DNA of 33,268 nt from Acidobacteriota bacterium (GCA_018268785.1 JAFDVY010000031.1:1-33268); one strand, 5' to 3'. Positions 14,108 through 22,383 are shown, numbered from the stretch's first letter. The notes: a model not told the origin generated them from the letters alone. Numbers and translations are program-made.

Positions 14108-16594
14108 ATGACTGATCGGCCGCAGAGTCCCAGGGAACGCAGAGAAGAGACAAAGAAAGACCGAGAAGCGAAAGAGAAAAAGATTGGGGGAGTCGTGGAA
14201 CAGGATCCAGTTTGCGGGATGAGCGTGGTGCCGGAGAAAGCTGCGGCCACGGCTGAGTTTGAAGGGAAGATGTATTTCTTTTGTTCGAAGAGTTGCGCCG
14301 CGAAGTTTGAAAAGGAGCCCCAAAAATATCTGATGGCAAAAATGCCCGGGGGAATGCCGGGAATGGAGCACGGGGGATTGGTTTCGATCGGGGGAAAGGC
14401 GCCCGCTGGATTACATTCGGCGATGACGGGCAAATCGCAAGGGCCGCTTCAGAAGGCGGCCCCTACTGCGGAGGGAATTCGGTACACATGCCCAATGCAT
14501 CCGGAGATTGTGCAGATCGGACCGGGGAGCTGTCCAAAGTGCGGAATGGCGCTGGAGCCGATGGATGTAGTTTCGGAAGCGGGGCCCGATCCTGAATACG
14601 TCTCGATGCGACTGCGCTTTTGGGTGAGCGCCGCTTTGAGTTTGCCGGTGCTGGTATTGGGAATGTTCGGCGAGCATTTGCGCTTTGTCATTTCGATGTC
14701 GGCCATGCGATGGGTGGAATTTGTTTTGGCAACGCCAGTGGTGCTGTGGGGCGGTTGGCCGTTTTTCAAAAGATTCTGGGCGTCGATAGTGAACCGCAGT
14801 CCGAATATGTTCACGCTAATCGGGTTGGGAACTGGCGCTGCGTATTTGGAGAGTGTCGCGGCGACCCTATCTCCAGGATGGTTTCCGGAATCATTTCGCG
14901 AAATGGGGACGGCTCCGGTTTATTTCGAAGCGGCAGCGGTAATTACGACGCTAGTGCTGCTCGGACAAGTGATGGAGCTTGGCGCGAGAGCGAAGACTGC
15001 TGGGGCGATCCGGGAACTGCTGCATCTTGCACCGCAGGTGGCGCATCTAATTGGCGATACCGGCCAAGAGAAGGACGTTCCCCTTGCCGACGTGCAAAAG
15101 GGCAATTTGTTGCGCGTGCGGCCGGGGGAGCGTGTGCCGGTGGACGGAATGGTGCGAGAAGGCGCGAGCGCGGTGGACGAGTCGATGCTCACAGGCGAGC
15201 CGATGCCAGTAGAGAAACGTGCGGGTGATGAAGTCACGGGCGGGACACTGAATGCGAGCGGAAGTTTTGTGATGGAAGCGCAAAGAGTTGGAAGTGAGAC
15301 GATGCTAGCGCAGATTGTGAAGCTCGTCAGCGAGGCACAGCGGAGCCGCGCACCGATGCAGAAGCTGGCGGACCGAGTTGCGGGAATTTTTGTTCCGGTG
15401 GTTGTGGTGATTGCGGCAATGACATTTGTAGCTTGGGCTGTGATTGGACCGGAACCACGATTTGCGCACGCGCTGGTGAGCGCGATTTCGGTTTTAATCA
15501 TCGCATGTCCATGTGCGCTGGGATTGGCGACGCCAATGAGCGTGATGGTGGCGGTGGGGCGTGGAGCGCGCGTGGGGGTGCTGGTGAAAAACGCCGAGTC
15601 GCTGGAAACGCTGGCGAAAGCAGATGTTTTGCTTGTGGATAAGACGGGGACGCTGACAGAAGGGAAGCCGACAGTTTTGTCCGTGGATGTTTTCAAAAGC
15701 GGCGGATATAGCAGGGACGGCATGCTGTGGGCGGCTGGGAGTCTGGAACAAACGAGCGAACATCCACTGGCGAGAGCTATCGTGAACGCAGCAAAGAATC
15801 AAGGCATTGCGTTGGCACAGGCTGAAGAGTTCCGGTCAGTGCCGGGCGGCGGCGTTATGGGGAAGGTCAACGGGGAGTGGGTGCTTGTGGGAACCCTGAA
15901 TTTTCTTGTTGAGAACGGCGTGGTGGGAACAACGGGCGAAGCGGGGCTAAATTTCGGTCTTGGAATGGATGGTCAGTATTCATGGACGACGGTTTTTGTT
16001 GGGGTAGGAGACAAACTCGCTGGCGGGATTGTTTTGGGCGATTCCATAAAGGCGACCACGCCGGAAGCCCTCGAGCAATTGCACCGTGAAAACGTGGAAA
16101 TTGTGATGCTGACAGGGGATCAGAAAACAACGGCAGAGAAAGTCGCGCACAAATTGAACATTGAGAAGGTGGAAGCGGGAGTCCGGCCGCAAGAGAAAGC
16201 GCAAGTTGTGGAGAGGATGCGCAGCGAGGGAAAGATTGTGGCGATGGCAGGAGACGGAGTGAATGATGCGCCGGCGCTGGCTGCAGCGGATGTGGGCATT
16301 GCGATGGGGACGGGAACGGATGTTGCGATGGAGAGCGCGGGGATTACGCTGGTGAAGGGCGATTTGCGGGGGATTGTGCGCGCGAGGAAATTGAGCCGTG
16401 CGACAATTAGGAATATAAAACAGAATTTGTGGTTTGCGTTTCTTTATAACGCGATCGGCATCCCAATCGCAGCGGGCGTTTTGTATCCAACCTTGGGCTT
16501 ATTGTTGAGTCCGATGATTGCGAGTGCGGCGATGAGTTTCAGTTCGGTGTCGGTGATTGCAAACGCGTTGCGACTGCGCCGCGTTGAACTATGA
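14108..16594 (+). CDS. copA: copper-exporting P1B-type ATPase with N-terminal YHS and heavy-metal-binding domains
   Basis: An 828-residue P1B-type ATPase that pumps Cu(I) out of the cytoplasm. The N terminus has a YHS domain (DPVCGMSV..., Cys36, then YFFCSKSC with Cys59 and Cys63). A Met/Gly-rich linker follows, then the short heavy-metal-binding domain [22 protein letters not shown] (Cys128, His131, Cys142, Cys145). The classic HMA domain is absent. The pump core has the CPC motif (C467-P-C469 in [13 protein letters not shown]), the phosphorylated Asp511 in DKTGTLTEG, an HP motif (SEHPLARA), and [10 protein letters not shown] near 715. C-terminal membrane helices carry N and M/S residues typical of copper pumps. 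Residues 112-119 are encoded by a palindromic repeat (see 14441-14463). It is translationally close to csoR; msrA follows by 41 bases. Confidence 0.95.
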   Translation: MTDRPQSPRERREETKKDREAKEKKIGGVVEQDPVCGMSVVPEKAAATAEFEGKMYFFCSKSCAAKFEKEPQKYLMAKMPGGMPGMEHGGLVSIGGKAPAGLHSAMTGKSQGPLQKAAPTAEGIRYTCPMHPEIVQIGPGSCPKCGMALEPMDVVSEAGPDPEYVSMRLRFWVSAALSLPVLVLGMFGEHLRFVISMSAMRWVEFVLATPVVLWGGWPFFKRFWASIVNRSPNMFTLIGLGTGAAYLESVAATLSPGWFPESFREMGTAPVYFEAAAVITTLVLLGQVMELGARAKTAGAIRELLHLAPQVAHLIGDTGQEKDVPLADVQKGNLLRVRPGERVPVDGMVREGASAVDESMLTGEPMPVEKRAGDEVTGGTLNASGSFVMEAQRVGSETMLAQIVKLVSEAQRSRAPMQKLADRVAGIFVPVVVVIAAMTFVAWAVIGPEPRFAHALVSAISVLIIACPCALGLATPMSVMVAVGRGARVGVLVKNAESLETLAKADVLLVDKTGTLTEGKPTVLSVDVFKSGGYSRDGMLWAAGSLEQTSEHPLARAIVNAAKNQGIALAQAEEFRSVPGGGVMGKVNGEWVLVGTLNFLVENGVVGTTGEAGLNFGLGMDGQYSWTTVFVGVGDKLAGGIVLGDSIKATTPEALEQLHRENVEIVMLTGDQKTTAEKVAHKLNIEKVEAGVRPQEKAQVVERMRSEGKIVAMAGDGVNDAPALAAADVGIAMGTGTDVAMESAGITLVKGDLRGIVRARKLSRATIRNIKQNLWFAFLYNAIGIPIAAGVLYPTLGLLLSPMIASAAMSFSSVSVIANALRLRRVEL
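14441..14463. repeat. REP-like palindrome, copy 2, in frame inside copA
   Basis: GGGCCGCTTC-A-GAAGGCGGCCC followed by CTAC is the same element type as at 10068-10089. It encodes residues 112-119 (GPLQKAAP) of CopA, in the linker between the YHS and heavy-metal-binding domains, without breaking the frame. Confidence 0.7.
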
Positions 16595-16635
16595 GGATCC
16601 GGGCTTGAAAGCTAGAATCAACCAAGGAGAACGAC

Positions 16636-17109
16636 ATGAGCGAGATTGCGACATTTGCGGCGGGATGCTTTTGGGGAGTGGAGCAGAAGTTCCGAATGAT
16701 TCCGGGGGTTGAGGATGCCGTTTCGGGCTATAGCGGAGGGCACAAGGAGAATCCGACTTACAAGGAAGTATGCACGGATACGACTGGGCATGCGGAGGTA
16801 GTGCAGGTGACGTTTGATCCGGCGAAAGTGAGCTATGAAACGCTGGTAGAGGGGTTTTGGCACATGCACGATCCGACGCAAGTGAATCGTCAGGGGCCGG
16901 ATTTTGGAAAGCAATATCGCACGGCGATTTTCTTTCATTCACCCGAGCAAGAGGCTGCTGCGAAGAAGTCGAAGGCTGCGTTGGAAGCGAGCGGCAAGTT
17001 CCAGAAGCCGATAGCGACCGAGATCACCAAGGCCGGGCCGTTCTGGCGGGCGGAGGAATATCATCAGCGGTATCTGGAGAAGCGCGGAGCGGCGAGCTGC
17101 CACTTCTAA
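16636..17109 (+). CDS. msrA: peptide methionine sulfoxide reductase MsrA
   Basis: MsrA reduces the S-form of methionine sulfoxide in proteins, using thioredoxin. The 157-residue product has the catalytic GCFWG motif with Cys11, the YSGG and HAEVVQV blocks, FW.mHDPT, and a C-terminal Cys (SCHF) that may serve as resolving cysteine. The ATG at 16636 has AGGAG six bases upstream. The gene starts 41 bases after copA and is followed by a strong terminator, so csoR-copA-msrA is a likely operon joining copper export to repair of oxidised methionine. Confidence 0.95.
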   Translation: MSEIATFAAGCFWGVEQKFRMIPGVEDAVSGYSGGHKENPTYKEVCTDTTGHAEVVQVTFDPAKVSYETLVEGFWHMHDPTQVNRQGPDFGKQYRTAIFFHSPEQEAAAKKSKAALEASGKFQKPIATEITKAGPFWRAEEYHQRYLEKRGAASCHF

Positions 17110-17131
17110 GACAGTTCTAGATTTCGAGGCG

Positions 17132-17166
17132 AAAAATCCGCAGATGAAATGATCTGCGGATTTTTT
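17132..17166 (+). terminator. intrinsic terminator after msrA
   Basis: The arms AAAAATCCGCAGAT and ATCTGCGGATTTTT pair over a six-base loop and end in a T-run (17161-17166). It closes the csoR-copA-msrA unit. Confidence 0.9.
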
Positions 17167-17315
17167 ATTGGAATGTTCTAAGCAAAATGTGCCCCGAAAA
17201 AGAATTACATTTGGTACGAAATTAAGTCTGTGCAAATCGTGGAAAGGACCTGAAGCTGTTCGTCCCCTTACACCAAATCTAAGCGGCCCCCTTCACCGCC
17301 ACGCGGGAGAGAACC

Positions 17316-17780
17316 ATGGAGCGATTCATGGAGTCACTGGGGAAAGATCGCCGTCTTGCGGAAAGGCACGCGGTGAAGACGCCGTTGCGCCTGCGCATTC
17401 GCAAATCTGAAGTCAACGAGCAAAAAGTAGAGTCGGAAAACGTGTCGCGGCGCGGCGTGTTTTTCACGACAGATCTGCAGCTGAACGAGGGGGCTGTCCT
17501 CGATCTGTTGCTAGAGATGCCGGAGGAGATCACGGGAGTCCGGGCCGCGCAGTGGATTTGCATGGGACATGTCGTGCGCGTCGTTCCAGGTGAAGCAGGG
17601 ACCGGACCGCGAGGAATTGGTGTTGAGTTTGATTTTTATGTTGTTTCCCATGCAGCAAAAGCGCAGTGGGCATCCGGCCCCGGGATTCGCGGGCCAGTGC
17701 GGCCGACGTTTGACAATTCGCAAGCGTTGATGAACGTGGATATGGCGCGTCGTTTGGGCAAGCCTTCCGGAACTACTTGA
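17316..17780 (+). CDS. PilZ-domain protein (probable c-di-GMP receptor)
   Basis: A 154-residue cytoplasmic protein whose core is a PilZ domain, the usual bacterial cyclic-di-GMP receptor. The two ligand motifs are visible: R13-x3-R17 (in DRRLAERHAV) and the N-x-S-x2-G motif (NVSRRGVFF). Beta strands follow through VHAAKAQ-like sequence to about residue 120, then a short Pro/Gly-rich tail. The ATG at 17316 has GGGAGA upstream; an ATG at 17328 is possible. It stands alone between the msrA terminator and tRNA-Ser. Its output partner cannot be inferred from neighbours. Confidence 0.85.
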   Translation: MERFMESLGKDRRLAERHAVKTPLRLRIRKSEVNEQKVESENVSRRGVFFTTDLQLNEGAVLDLLLEMPEEITGVRAAQWICMGHVVRVVPGEAGTGPRGIGVEFDFYVVSHAAKAQWASGPGIRGPVRPTFDNSQALMNVDMARRLGKPSGTT

Positions 17781-17869
17781 AAGTTGAAATGCAGTGGCGC
17801 GTGTGAGTAGTTGACGACGTGCAGGAAACTTGCGATTCGATCCAGCGCAAACGAATCAAGCTTGGAAAA

Positions 17870-17959
17870 TGGCGGAGAGGGTGGGATTTGAACCCACGGT
17901 GGAGTTTCCCCCACGCTCGCTTTCGAGGCGAGTACTTTCAACCGCTCAGTCACCTCTCC
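17870..17959 (-). tRNA. tRNA-Ser (anticodon CGA)
   Basis: On the minus strand the acceptor arms GGAGAGG/CCTCTCC pair. The anticodon loop CTCGAAA sits on a CTCGC/GCGAG-type stem, giving anticodon CGA (codon UCG). A long class II variable arm (around GTGGGGGAAACTCCAC) and a GTTCAAA T-loop are present. The discriminator G and CCA are encoded (17870-17873). Confidence 0.95.
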
Positions 17960-18045
17960 GCGGTCGGTAGTCCTATTCTAACAGACCAGATGGATACTCA
18001 ACAATTTGCGTACTTGTGCCGGATTGTTTTGTCGGAAGACCCGTG

Positions 18046-18495
18046 TCAGCGCCGCGCGGCGAAGAACGATTGAAGCAAGTCCGCCGACTCTCGAGCGAGC
18101 ACGCCCGAGACGATTTCGACGCGGTGATTGAGGCGTGTGTGCGATAGCACTTCGAAGCAGGACCGGACTGCTCCGCCTTTTGGATCATCCGCGCCGTATA
18201 CCAGTTTAGGAATACGAGCCTGCACCATCGCCCCAGCACACATCGAGCAGGGTTCGAGCGTTACATAGAGAATGGTGTTCGCCAGCCGGTAATTGCCGAG
18301 ACTCTTTGCGGCCTCGCGGATGACCACGACTTCGGCGTGTGCCGTGGGGTCGTTGTCACGGATTGTTCGGTTGCCAGAACGAGCAACGATTGTGCCTTCG
18401 TGAACGAGCAGTGCGCCAATAGGAACTTCGCCAGCTTCGGCTGAAAGTCGCGCTTCTTCGAGTGCAAGCCGCAGATAGTCGAGATCGGTTGGCAT
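18046..18495 (-). CDS. tadA: tRNA-specific adenosine deaminase TadA
   Basis: TadA converts adenosine 34 of tRNA-Arg(ACG) to inosine. The 149-residue protein has the zinc deaminase motifs H53-A-E55 (TAHAEVVVI) and P82-C83-x2-C86 (EPCSMCAGAM), plus the family ends DPKGGAV and LNHRVEIVSGV. The ATG at 18495 starts right before the first helix; longer starts add unconserved residues. A tRNA-Arg with ACG anticodon, its classical substrate, is also in this window (24919-24995). Confidence 0.95.
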   Translation of the reverse strand: MPTDLDYLRLALEEARLSAEAGEVPIGALLVHEGTIVARSGNRTIRDNDPTAHAEVVVIREAAKSLGNYRLANTILYVTLEPCSMCAGAMVQARIPKLVYGADDPKGGAVRSCFEVLSHTRLNHRVEIVSGVLARESADLLQSFFAARR

Positions 18496-18626
18496 GGAAA
18501 GGGAAGAATAGCATGCGCTGACGCAGCTTTGAGAAGCGGCGCGCAGTCGGCTTGACAAGGAGTGGAGGGGGAAACAAACTACGAAGCGCGACGAAATCGA
18601 CGCGAAAAGAGCGCGCAAGACTAAGC

Positions 18627-19601
18627 ATGGAAATCCGAAGAGATCCGATTACACAAAGCTGGGTCGTGTTGGGGCATCGTGAAGAGCGCGATGAGACGAA
18701 CTGCCCGTTTGAGAAGCCCGAGATAGATAAGCAGCAGACGATTCTTTCCTGGCCGACGGAAGGCCCGTGGCAAGTACGAGTTGTACCGCATCCCGACCCG
18801 TTGTACCGCATCGAGGGAGAAATGGGACGCAGGGCGGATGGGATCTACGACAAGATGGGGCCTGTGGGCGCGCACGAGGTGGTCGTGGAAACGCCAGACC
18901 ACAACAAGAAGTTGTCGCAGTTGAGTGACGAAGAGATTGAGAGGGTGATCTGGGTGTGGGCGTCGCGGGTGGCTGATCTGAAAAAAGACGTTCGGCTGAA
19001 GCACGTGAGCGTTTTCAAGAATCAGGGAATTCTATCCGGGGAAGAGTGGCCGCACGCTCATTCCGAAGTCACCGGAACAATTTTTGTGCCGCGGCGTATC
19101 AAGTATGAATTAAGAGCTTCGCGCGAATGGTACCGGGAAAAAGAACGCTGCGTTTTCTGCGACATCGTTCGGCAGGAAGAGAAGCTTGGGAAACGAATCG
19201 TGGATGTGCAGGGCGATTACTATGCGCTTTGCCCCTATGCTGCGCGGGTGCCCTACGAGATTTGGGTATTGCACCGGCGGCACAACCATCAGTTCGAGCA
19301 ACCCAAACCCGGAACAAACCGCCGTCAGCTTGCGGCGTTGCTGGGCCGAGTTCTGAGGCGGCTGGACAAATTTGCGCCGGCCTATCACCTGGTGGTGCAT
19401 ACGGCGCCAAACACGCGTAATAGAAAGGGCGAACTTGCCGGGTACTGGAAGACTTTGCCGGACGATTTTCATTGGCACATTGAAATCCTGCCGATCGTGG
19501 AAAGCCGCAGCAAATCGTACAGCATTAAAGAGACGTATTTTAACGCGGTGATGCCGGAACAAGCGGCAGAGTACTTGAGGTCGGTGGACCCGGGTTCATG
19601 A
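18627..19601 (+). CDS. GalT-like hexose-1-phosphate nucleotidyltransferase with altered active-site motif
   Basis: A 324-residue member of the galactose-1-phosphate uridylyltransferase family (HIT superfamily). N-terminal DPITQSWVVLGHREER, the NPCPFE-like ETNCPFE, the middle Cys pair C175-x2-C178, and the C-terminal FHWHIEILP (H282, H284) all match. The active-site motif, normally His-x-His-x-Gln, reads H143-A-H145-S-E147: the nucleophile histidine is kept but Gln is replaced by Glu. Nucleotide specificity (UTP, ADP or other) is therefore open. The ATG at 18627 starts the conserved N terminus; an upstream start at 18552 adds basic low-complexity sequence. The stop overlaps the next gene by four bases (ATGA), so they are co-translated. 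Confidence 0.82.
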   Translation: MEIRRDPITQSWVVLGHREERDETNCPFEKPEIDKQQTILSWPTEGPWQVRVVPHPDPLYRIEGEMGRRADGIYDKMGPVGAHEVVVETPDHNKKLSQLSDEEIERVIWVWASRVADLKKDVRLKHVSVFKNQGILSGEEWPHAHSEVTGTIFVPRRIKYELRASREWYREKERCVFCDIVRQEEKLGKRIVDVQGDYYALCPYAARVPYEIWVLHRRHNHQFEQPKPGTNRRQLAALLGRVLRRLDKFAPAYHLVVHTAPNTRNRKGELAGYWKTLPDDFHWHIEILPIVESRSKSYSIKETYFNAVMPEQAAEYLRSVDPGS

Positions 19602-20230
19602 GTCGGGAACGCGGCGGAATTACGGCAAAATTGATCGGTTTGCTGTGTTTTGTGCTGCTTTTGACGGCGATTTACGCGGTGCGGCATCCCTTGCTGCGCT
19701 TTGCCGGCGAAGAGTTGGTCGTTGAAGATCCCCTGCAAAAGTCGGACGCGATCATCATGCTCAGCGCGGACAATTTCTACGCGGACCGCGCGACCCGGTC
19801 GGCAGAAATTTACCGGCAAGGACTGGCTCCGATCGTGGTGGCGAGCGGGGAACGTCTGCGGCCTTACGCGGGCATTGCCGAATTGATGGAACACGACTTG
19901 ATCGAACGAGGCGTGCCGAAGGAAAAGATTCTGCGATTCGCCCATGATGCCGATAGCACGCGCGAGGAAGCGCGCGCTCTAGCGAAACTTGCGAATGAGA
20001 GAAAATGGAGAAGCGTTATCGTAGTGACTTCGAATTATCACACACGCCGGGCGCGGTACATTTTTGAAAAAGTTTTTCCCGAAGCTATTTCCGTAAGAGT
20101 GGCCGCGGCACGGGATGGAGATTTCGATCCGGAAAGCTGGTTTGAGAAGAGAAAGGGAATAAAACTGTTTTTTCGGGAGATGACAGGAATGGCCGCTGCC
20201 CTGTGGGAATCGCGTGAAAAAACGCCATAA
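19598..20230 (+). CDS. YdcF/DUF218-family membrane-anchored protein
   Basis: A 210-residue protein with one N-terminal membrane helix (about residues 11-29) and a DUF218 domain. Visible blocks are KSDAIIMLSADNFYADRATRSAEIYRQG, IVVASGER, the STREEA motif, and VVTSNYHTRRARYIF. Relatives include YdcF and SanA/ElyC-type envelope proteins, linked to polyprenyl-phosphate or cell-envelope metabolism; the biochemical activity is unsettled. The start ATG overlaps the stop of the GalT-like gene (ATGA). Confidence 0.85.
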   Translation: MSRERGGITAKLIGLLCFVLLLTAIYAVRHPLLRFAGEELVVEDPLQKSDAIIMLSADNFYADRATRSAEIYRQGLAPIVVASGERLRPYAGIAELMEHDLIERGVPKEKILRFAHDADSTREEARALAKLANERKWRSVIVVTSNYHTRRARYIFEKVFPEAISVRVAAARDGDFDPESWFEKRKGIKLFFREMTGMAAALWESREKTP

Positions 20231-20332
20231 GTATCTTTAATCGCAATGGGTTGTAGACACAATCGCTGTGAATCCACGACATATGGTGTAGAGGTTCAGG
20301 GAACACGCTAGATTTGGTCCCCCGTATTCCGC

Positions 20333-20361
20333 TTTACAGCCGCTAACCCCTATATTATCTT
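20333..20361 (+). promoter_or_regulatory. possible promoter for bactofilin
   Basis: TTTACA (20333-20338) and TATCTT (20356-20361) are separated by 17 bases in the 210-base gap before the bactofilin gene. The -10 matches only four of six consensus positions. Confidence 0.35.
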
Positions 20362-20440
20362 CACGTTCAGAGTCGCGTCCCCTCCAGCCGATTTCGAATG
20401 CGACTTCGAAAAAAACTGACAGCAGGGGTCGAGGTGTCTC

Positions 20441-20968
20441 GTGTGGAAGAAAGAAGACGCGAAGCCGCAAGGAGTTACAGAGATTTCCACAGCGCCAGTG
20501 GGGACGGCGAATGTGGGAAGTTCCAATCTGAACACGCCGGGAAATGCTCAGGTCTCTTCGAATGCGGCGGCGTGCATCAGCCAAGGAATAAGAATTAAAG
20601 GGGAAGTTTCCGGCAAGGAAGATTTATTCATTGACGGAATTTTGGAAGGTAAATTGGAAATGGGCGCGGCGAGTGTCACGATCGGCCCGAACGGAAAAGT
20701 GAAAGCCGACATTGCAGCTCGCGAAATTGTTGTGCGAGGAAGCGTAACGGGAAAGCTGGCGGGACGCGATCGAGTGCAACTTTGGAACACGGGCAGTGTG
20801 GTAGGGGAAGTGCAAACAGAACGGCTGGCAATCGAAGATGGTGCAGTGTTGCGCGGCAAAATAGAAGCAGGCAAGCCGCGTGGGAATCGCTCGGATATAG
20901 GAAAAAGCGCCGCTGTCGGCGGCGAATCTCCGAAAGCCGGTAGTGTTGCGGCTGGAACGGCGATATAG
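20441..20968 (+). CDS. bactofilin family cytoskeletal protein
   Basis: Bactofilins are small self-assembling cytoskeletal proteins with a right-handed beta-helix core (DUF583). The 175-residue product has a disordered N terminus (1-45), a core of about 100 residues with repeating hydrophobic/Gly turns (ISQGIRIKGEVSGKEDLFIDGILEGKLE... through RLAIEDGAVLRGKIE), and a disordered tail. The start is a GTG at 20441 with GAGG just upstream. The methyltransferase gene begins two bases after its stop, implying one transcript. Confidence 0.92.
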   Translation: MWKKEDAKPQGVTEISTAPVGTANVGSSNLNTPGNAQVSSNAAACISQGIRIKGEVSGKEDLFIDGILEGKLEMGAASVTIGPNGKVKADIAAREIVVRGSVTGKLAGRDRVQLWNTGSVVGEVQTERLAIEDGAVLRGKIEAGKPRGNRSDIGKSAAVGGESPKAGSVAAGTAI

Positions 20969-20970
20969 CA

Positions 20971-21735
20971 ATGGGGCTTCTCAGCAAACTTGGGATTGGG
21001 ATCGGCGCGGGAACGAGCCGAAGCGTATCGCGGACTGGCGCGCCGGGAATTCCCAGTGGCGGCCGACTGACTCCTCCATCGACAGGCGCTCACGGTGCAG
21101 TAGGCACCACGCGTGCGCCTGAAATGCAGGAGATGACGCGCGTTTCGAATGGTCTCAAAGAGTTCCTCTGGAATCTCGATGGCTTGGGGCGCGGCACAAT
21201 GCTCGATTTGGGACCCGCTTGGCAGACGACGCTGAGCTTTTTCATTGAAAGGGGTTTCCGCGTTACTTCGGATGATCTGCTCCGCTCCTGGAAAGAGTTC
21301 ATGAAGGAAGAAGAGGCGCGGCTCAAGAATGTCAGTTCCGGGCCTGAATCGGTGGATCTTACCCCGGTAGGGAGGGCCAACCGCTTTATCGAAGAGAATC
21401 TTCGTTACTCGGAAAGCTCATTCGACGCCGTATTGCTCTGGGACATCCTTGATTACCTTGAACCTGCGGTTGCGAAGCAGACAGTTGGCTGTTTGACGGA
21501 GTTTTTGCGGCCAGGCGGCATTGTTTTTGCCATGTTCCACAGTAAGAAACCTGAGATTTTTCAAAGATATCGTGTGGCGGATTCGCACACACTGCAGGTC
21601 ATAACTTCCCAGCAGATTTGGCCTGCCCAGCGCGTTTACCAAAACCGCGAAATTCAGGAACTCTTCGGCCGGTTCCGCACAAGCAAGTCTTTCGTGGGAC
21701 GCGATCAGCTTCGCGAGTCCTTGTTCATCAAGTAG
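20971..21735 (+). CDS. SAM-dependent methyltransferase-like protein, degenerate glycine motif
   Basis: A 254-residue protein with a low-complexity N terminus (about 1-50, Gly/Ser/Thr-rich) and a class I methyltransferase-like domain. MLDLGPAWQTTLSFFIERGFRVTSDDL matches motif I, but the usual GxGxG loop reads LGPAWQT. FDAVLLWDILDYLEP matches motif IV, and FLRPGGIVFAMFHSK matches the post-IV motif. Loss of the glycine loop may weaken SAM binding, so activity is uncertain. Its tight linkage to the bactofilin gene suggests a role at the envelope or cytoskeleton (inference). It is followed by an inverted-repeat-rich region and a terminator. Confidence 0.8.
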   Translation: MGLLSKLGIGIGAGTSRSVSRTGAPGIPSGGRLTPPSTGAHGAVGTTRAPEMQEMTRVSNGLKEFLWNLDGLGRGTMLDLGPAWQTTLSFFIERGFRVTSDDLLRSWKEFMKEEEARLKNVSSGPESVDLTPVGRANRFIEENLRYSESSFDAVLLWDILDYLEPAVAKQTVGCLTEFLRPGGIVFAMFHSKKPEIFQRYRVADSHTLQVITSQQIWPAQRVYQNREIQELFGRFRTSKSFVGRDQLRESLFIK

Positions 21736-21777
21736 GAATTTCCACAGACCCCGGGTCTAGTACCAAGAATTTTTGGG

Positions 21778-21913
21778 TTTCTCCGTCTCTTCGCTTGCAT
21801 TCCACTTTACGCGAGCGTAGCTAGGGGCTTGTAGGCTCGCATAGCTACGGAGAAAAGAATGACTCCACCGGGCTTAGAGCTGAACAAAAGCTGATCACAC
21901 CGCGCACGCGGTG
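21778..21913 (+). other. inverted-repeat-rich noncoding segment, possible structured RNA or 3' UTR
   Basis: In the 281-base gap after the methyltransferase, several inverted repeats nest or compete. TTTCTCCGT (21778-21786) pairs with ACGGAGAAA (21847-21855). Inside, GCGAGC (21811-21816) pairs with GCTCGC (21835-21840), or alternatively CGTAGCTA (21816-21823) pairs with TAGCTACG (21842-21849). CACCGCG-CA-CGCGGTG (21898-21913) follows. An intrinsic terminator ends the segment at 22005. No ORF of note lies here. Confidence 0.35.
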
Positions 21914-21975
21914 CGTTATCGACCCGAAATTGCGCTAAAGTTTAGGCGCTTCGGGACCGACTCAGCAAACCGAAC

Positions 21976-22005
21976 AAAAAGGGGAGCCGCCAGGCTCCCC
22001 TTTTT
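21976..22005. terminator. bidirectional intrinsic terminator
   Basis: AAAAAGGGGAGCC and GGCTCCCCTTTTT pair over a four-base loop, with a T-run on both strands. It can stop transcription from the methyltransferase side (+) and from the small His-rich gene (-). Confidence 0.88.
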
Positions 22006-22016
22006 GCTTTGTAGAT

Positions 22017-22235
22017 TTATTGTCGCGGGCTGCCTGCGTTCGCATGGCGACGGTGATGGCGGTGGCCCCTCTTGTGGCGGTGATGGTGCTGAGCTTGCGC
22101 TGTTGCGCCCTGCGAGGAATTTTGCGGCGCAACTGCGGGAGCAGCAGGCGATTGCGTTGCTGCGGATCCTGCCGCCTGCGAAGATGCGATGCATGGAATA
22201 GAAACAAGAACTGCTAGTGCCAGAAATTTCTTCAT
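22017..22235 (-). CDS. small secreted His/Arg-rich protein
   Basis: A 72-residue protein with a signal peptide (MKKFLALAVLVSIPCIASSQA, about 1-21), an Ala/Pro/Gln-rich spacer, and a C-terminal block HHHRHKRGHRHHRRH with eight His in 15 residues. Such a tail could bind metal ions or nucleic acid/polyanions; no family is recognised. The ATG at 22235 has GGGGA eight bases upstream, and a terminator lies just past the stop, both supporting a real gene. Confidence 0.7.
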   Translation of the reverse strand: MKKFLALAVLVSIPCIASSQAAGSAATQSPAAPAVAPQNSSQGATAQAQHHHRHKRGHRHHRRHANAGSPRQ

Positions 22236-22383
22236 AATTGTTATCCCCAACCGAACGAAATCCCCTGTAAACAAAGAATACTCAAGTCGTAGAAAAAGTC
22301 GAGAGGGAGAATGGCAAGCAAGAACTGAGGATTTTCGCGCGCGCGAGTCTCGATAGGAAGGCGAACGGAAGCCGGGCGAAGAC

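Noticed and set aside
5599..17109. One large copper island from cutC to msrA
   Set aside because: cutC is on the opposite strand and separated by about 7.5 kb of unrelated genes; only the csoR-copA-msrA part is a supported unit.
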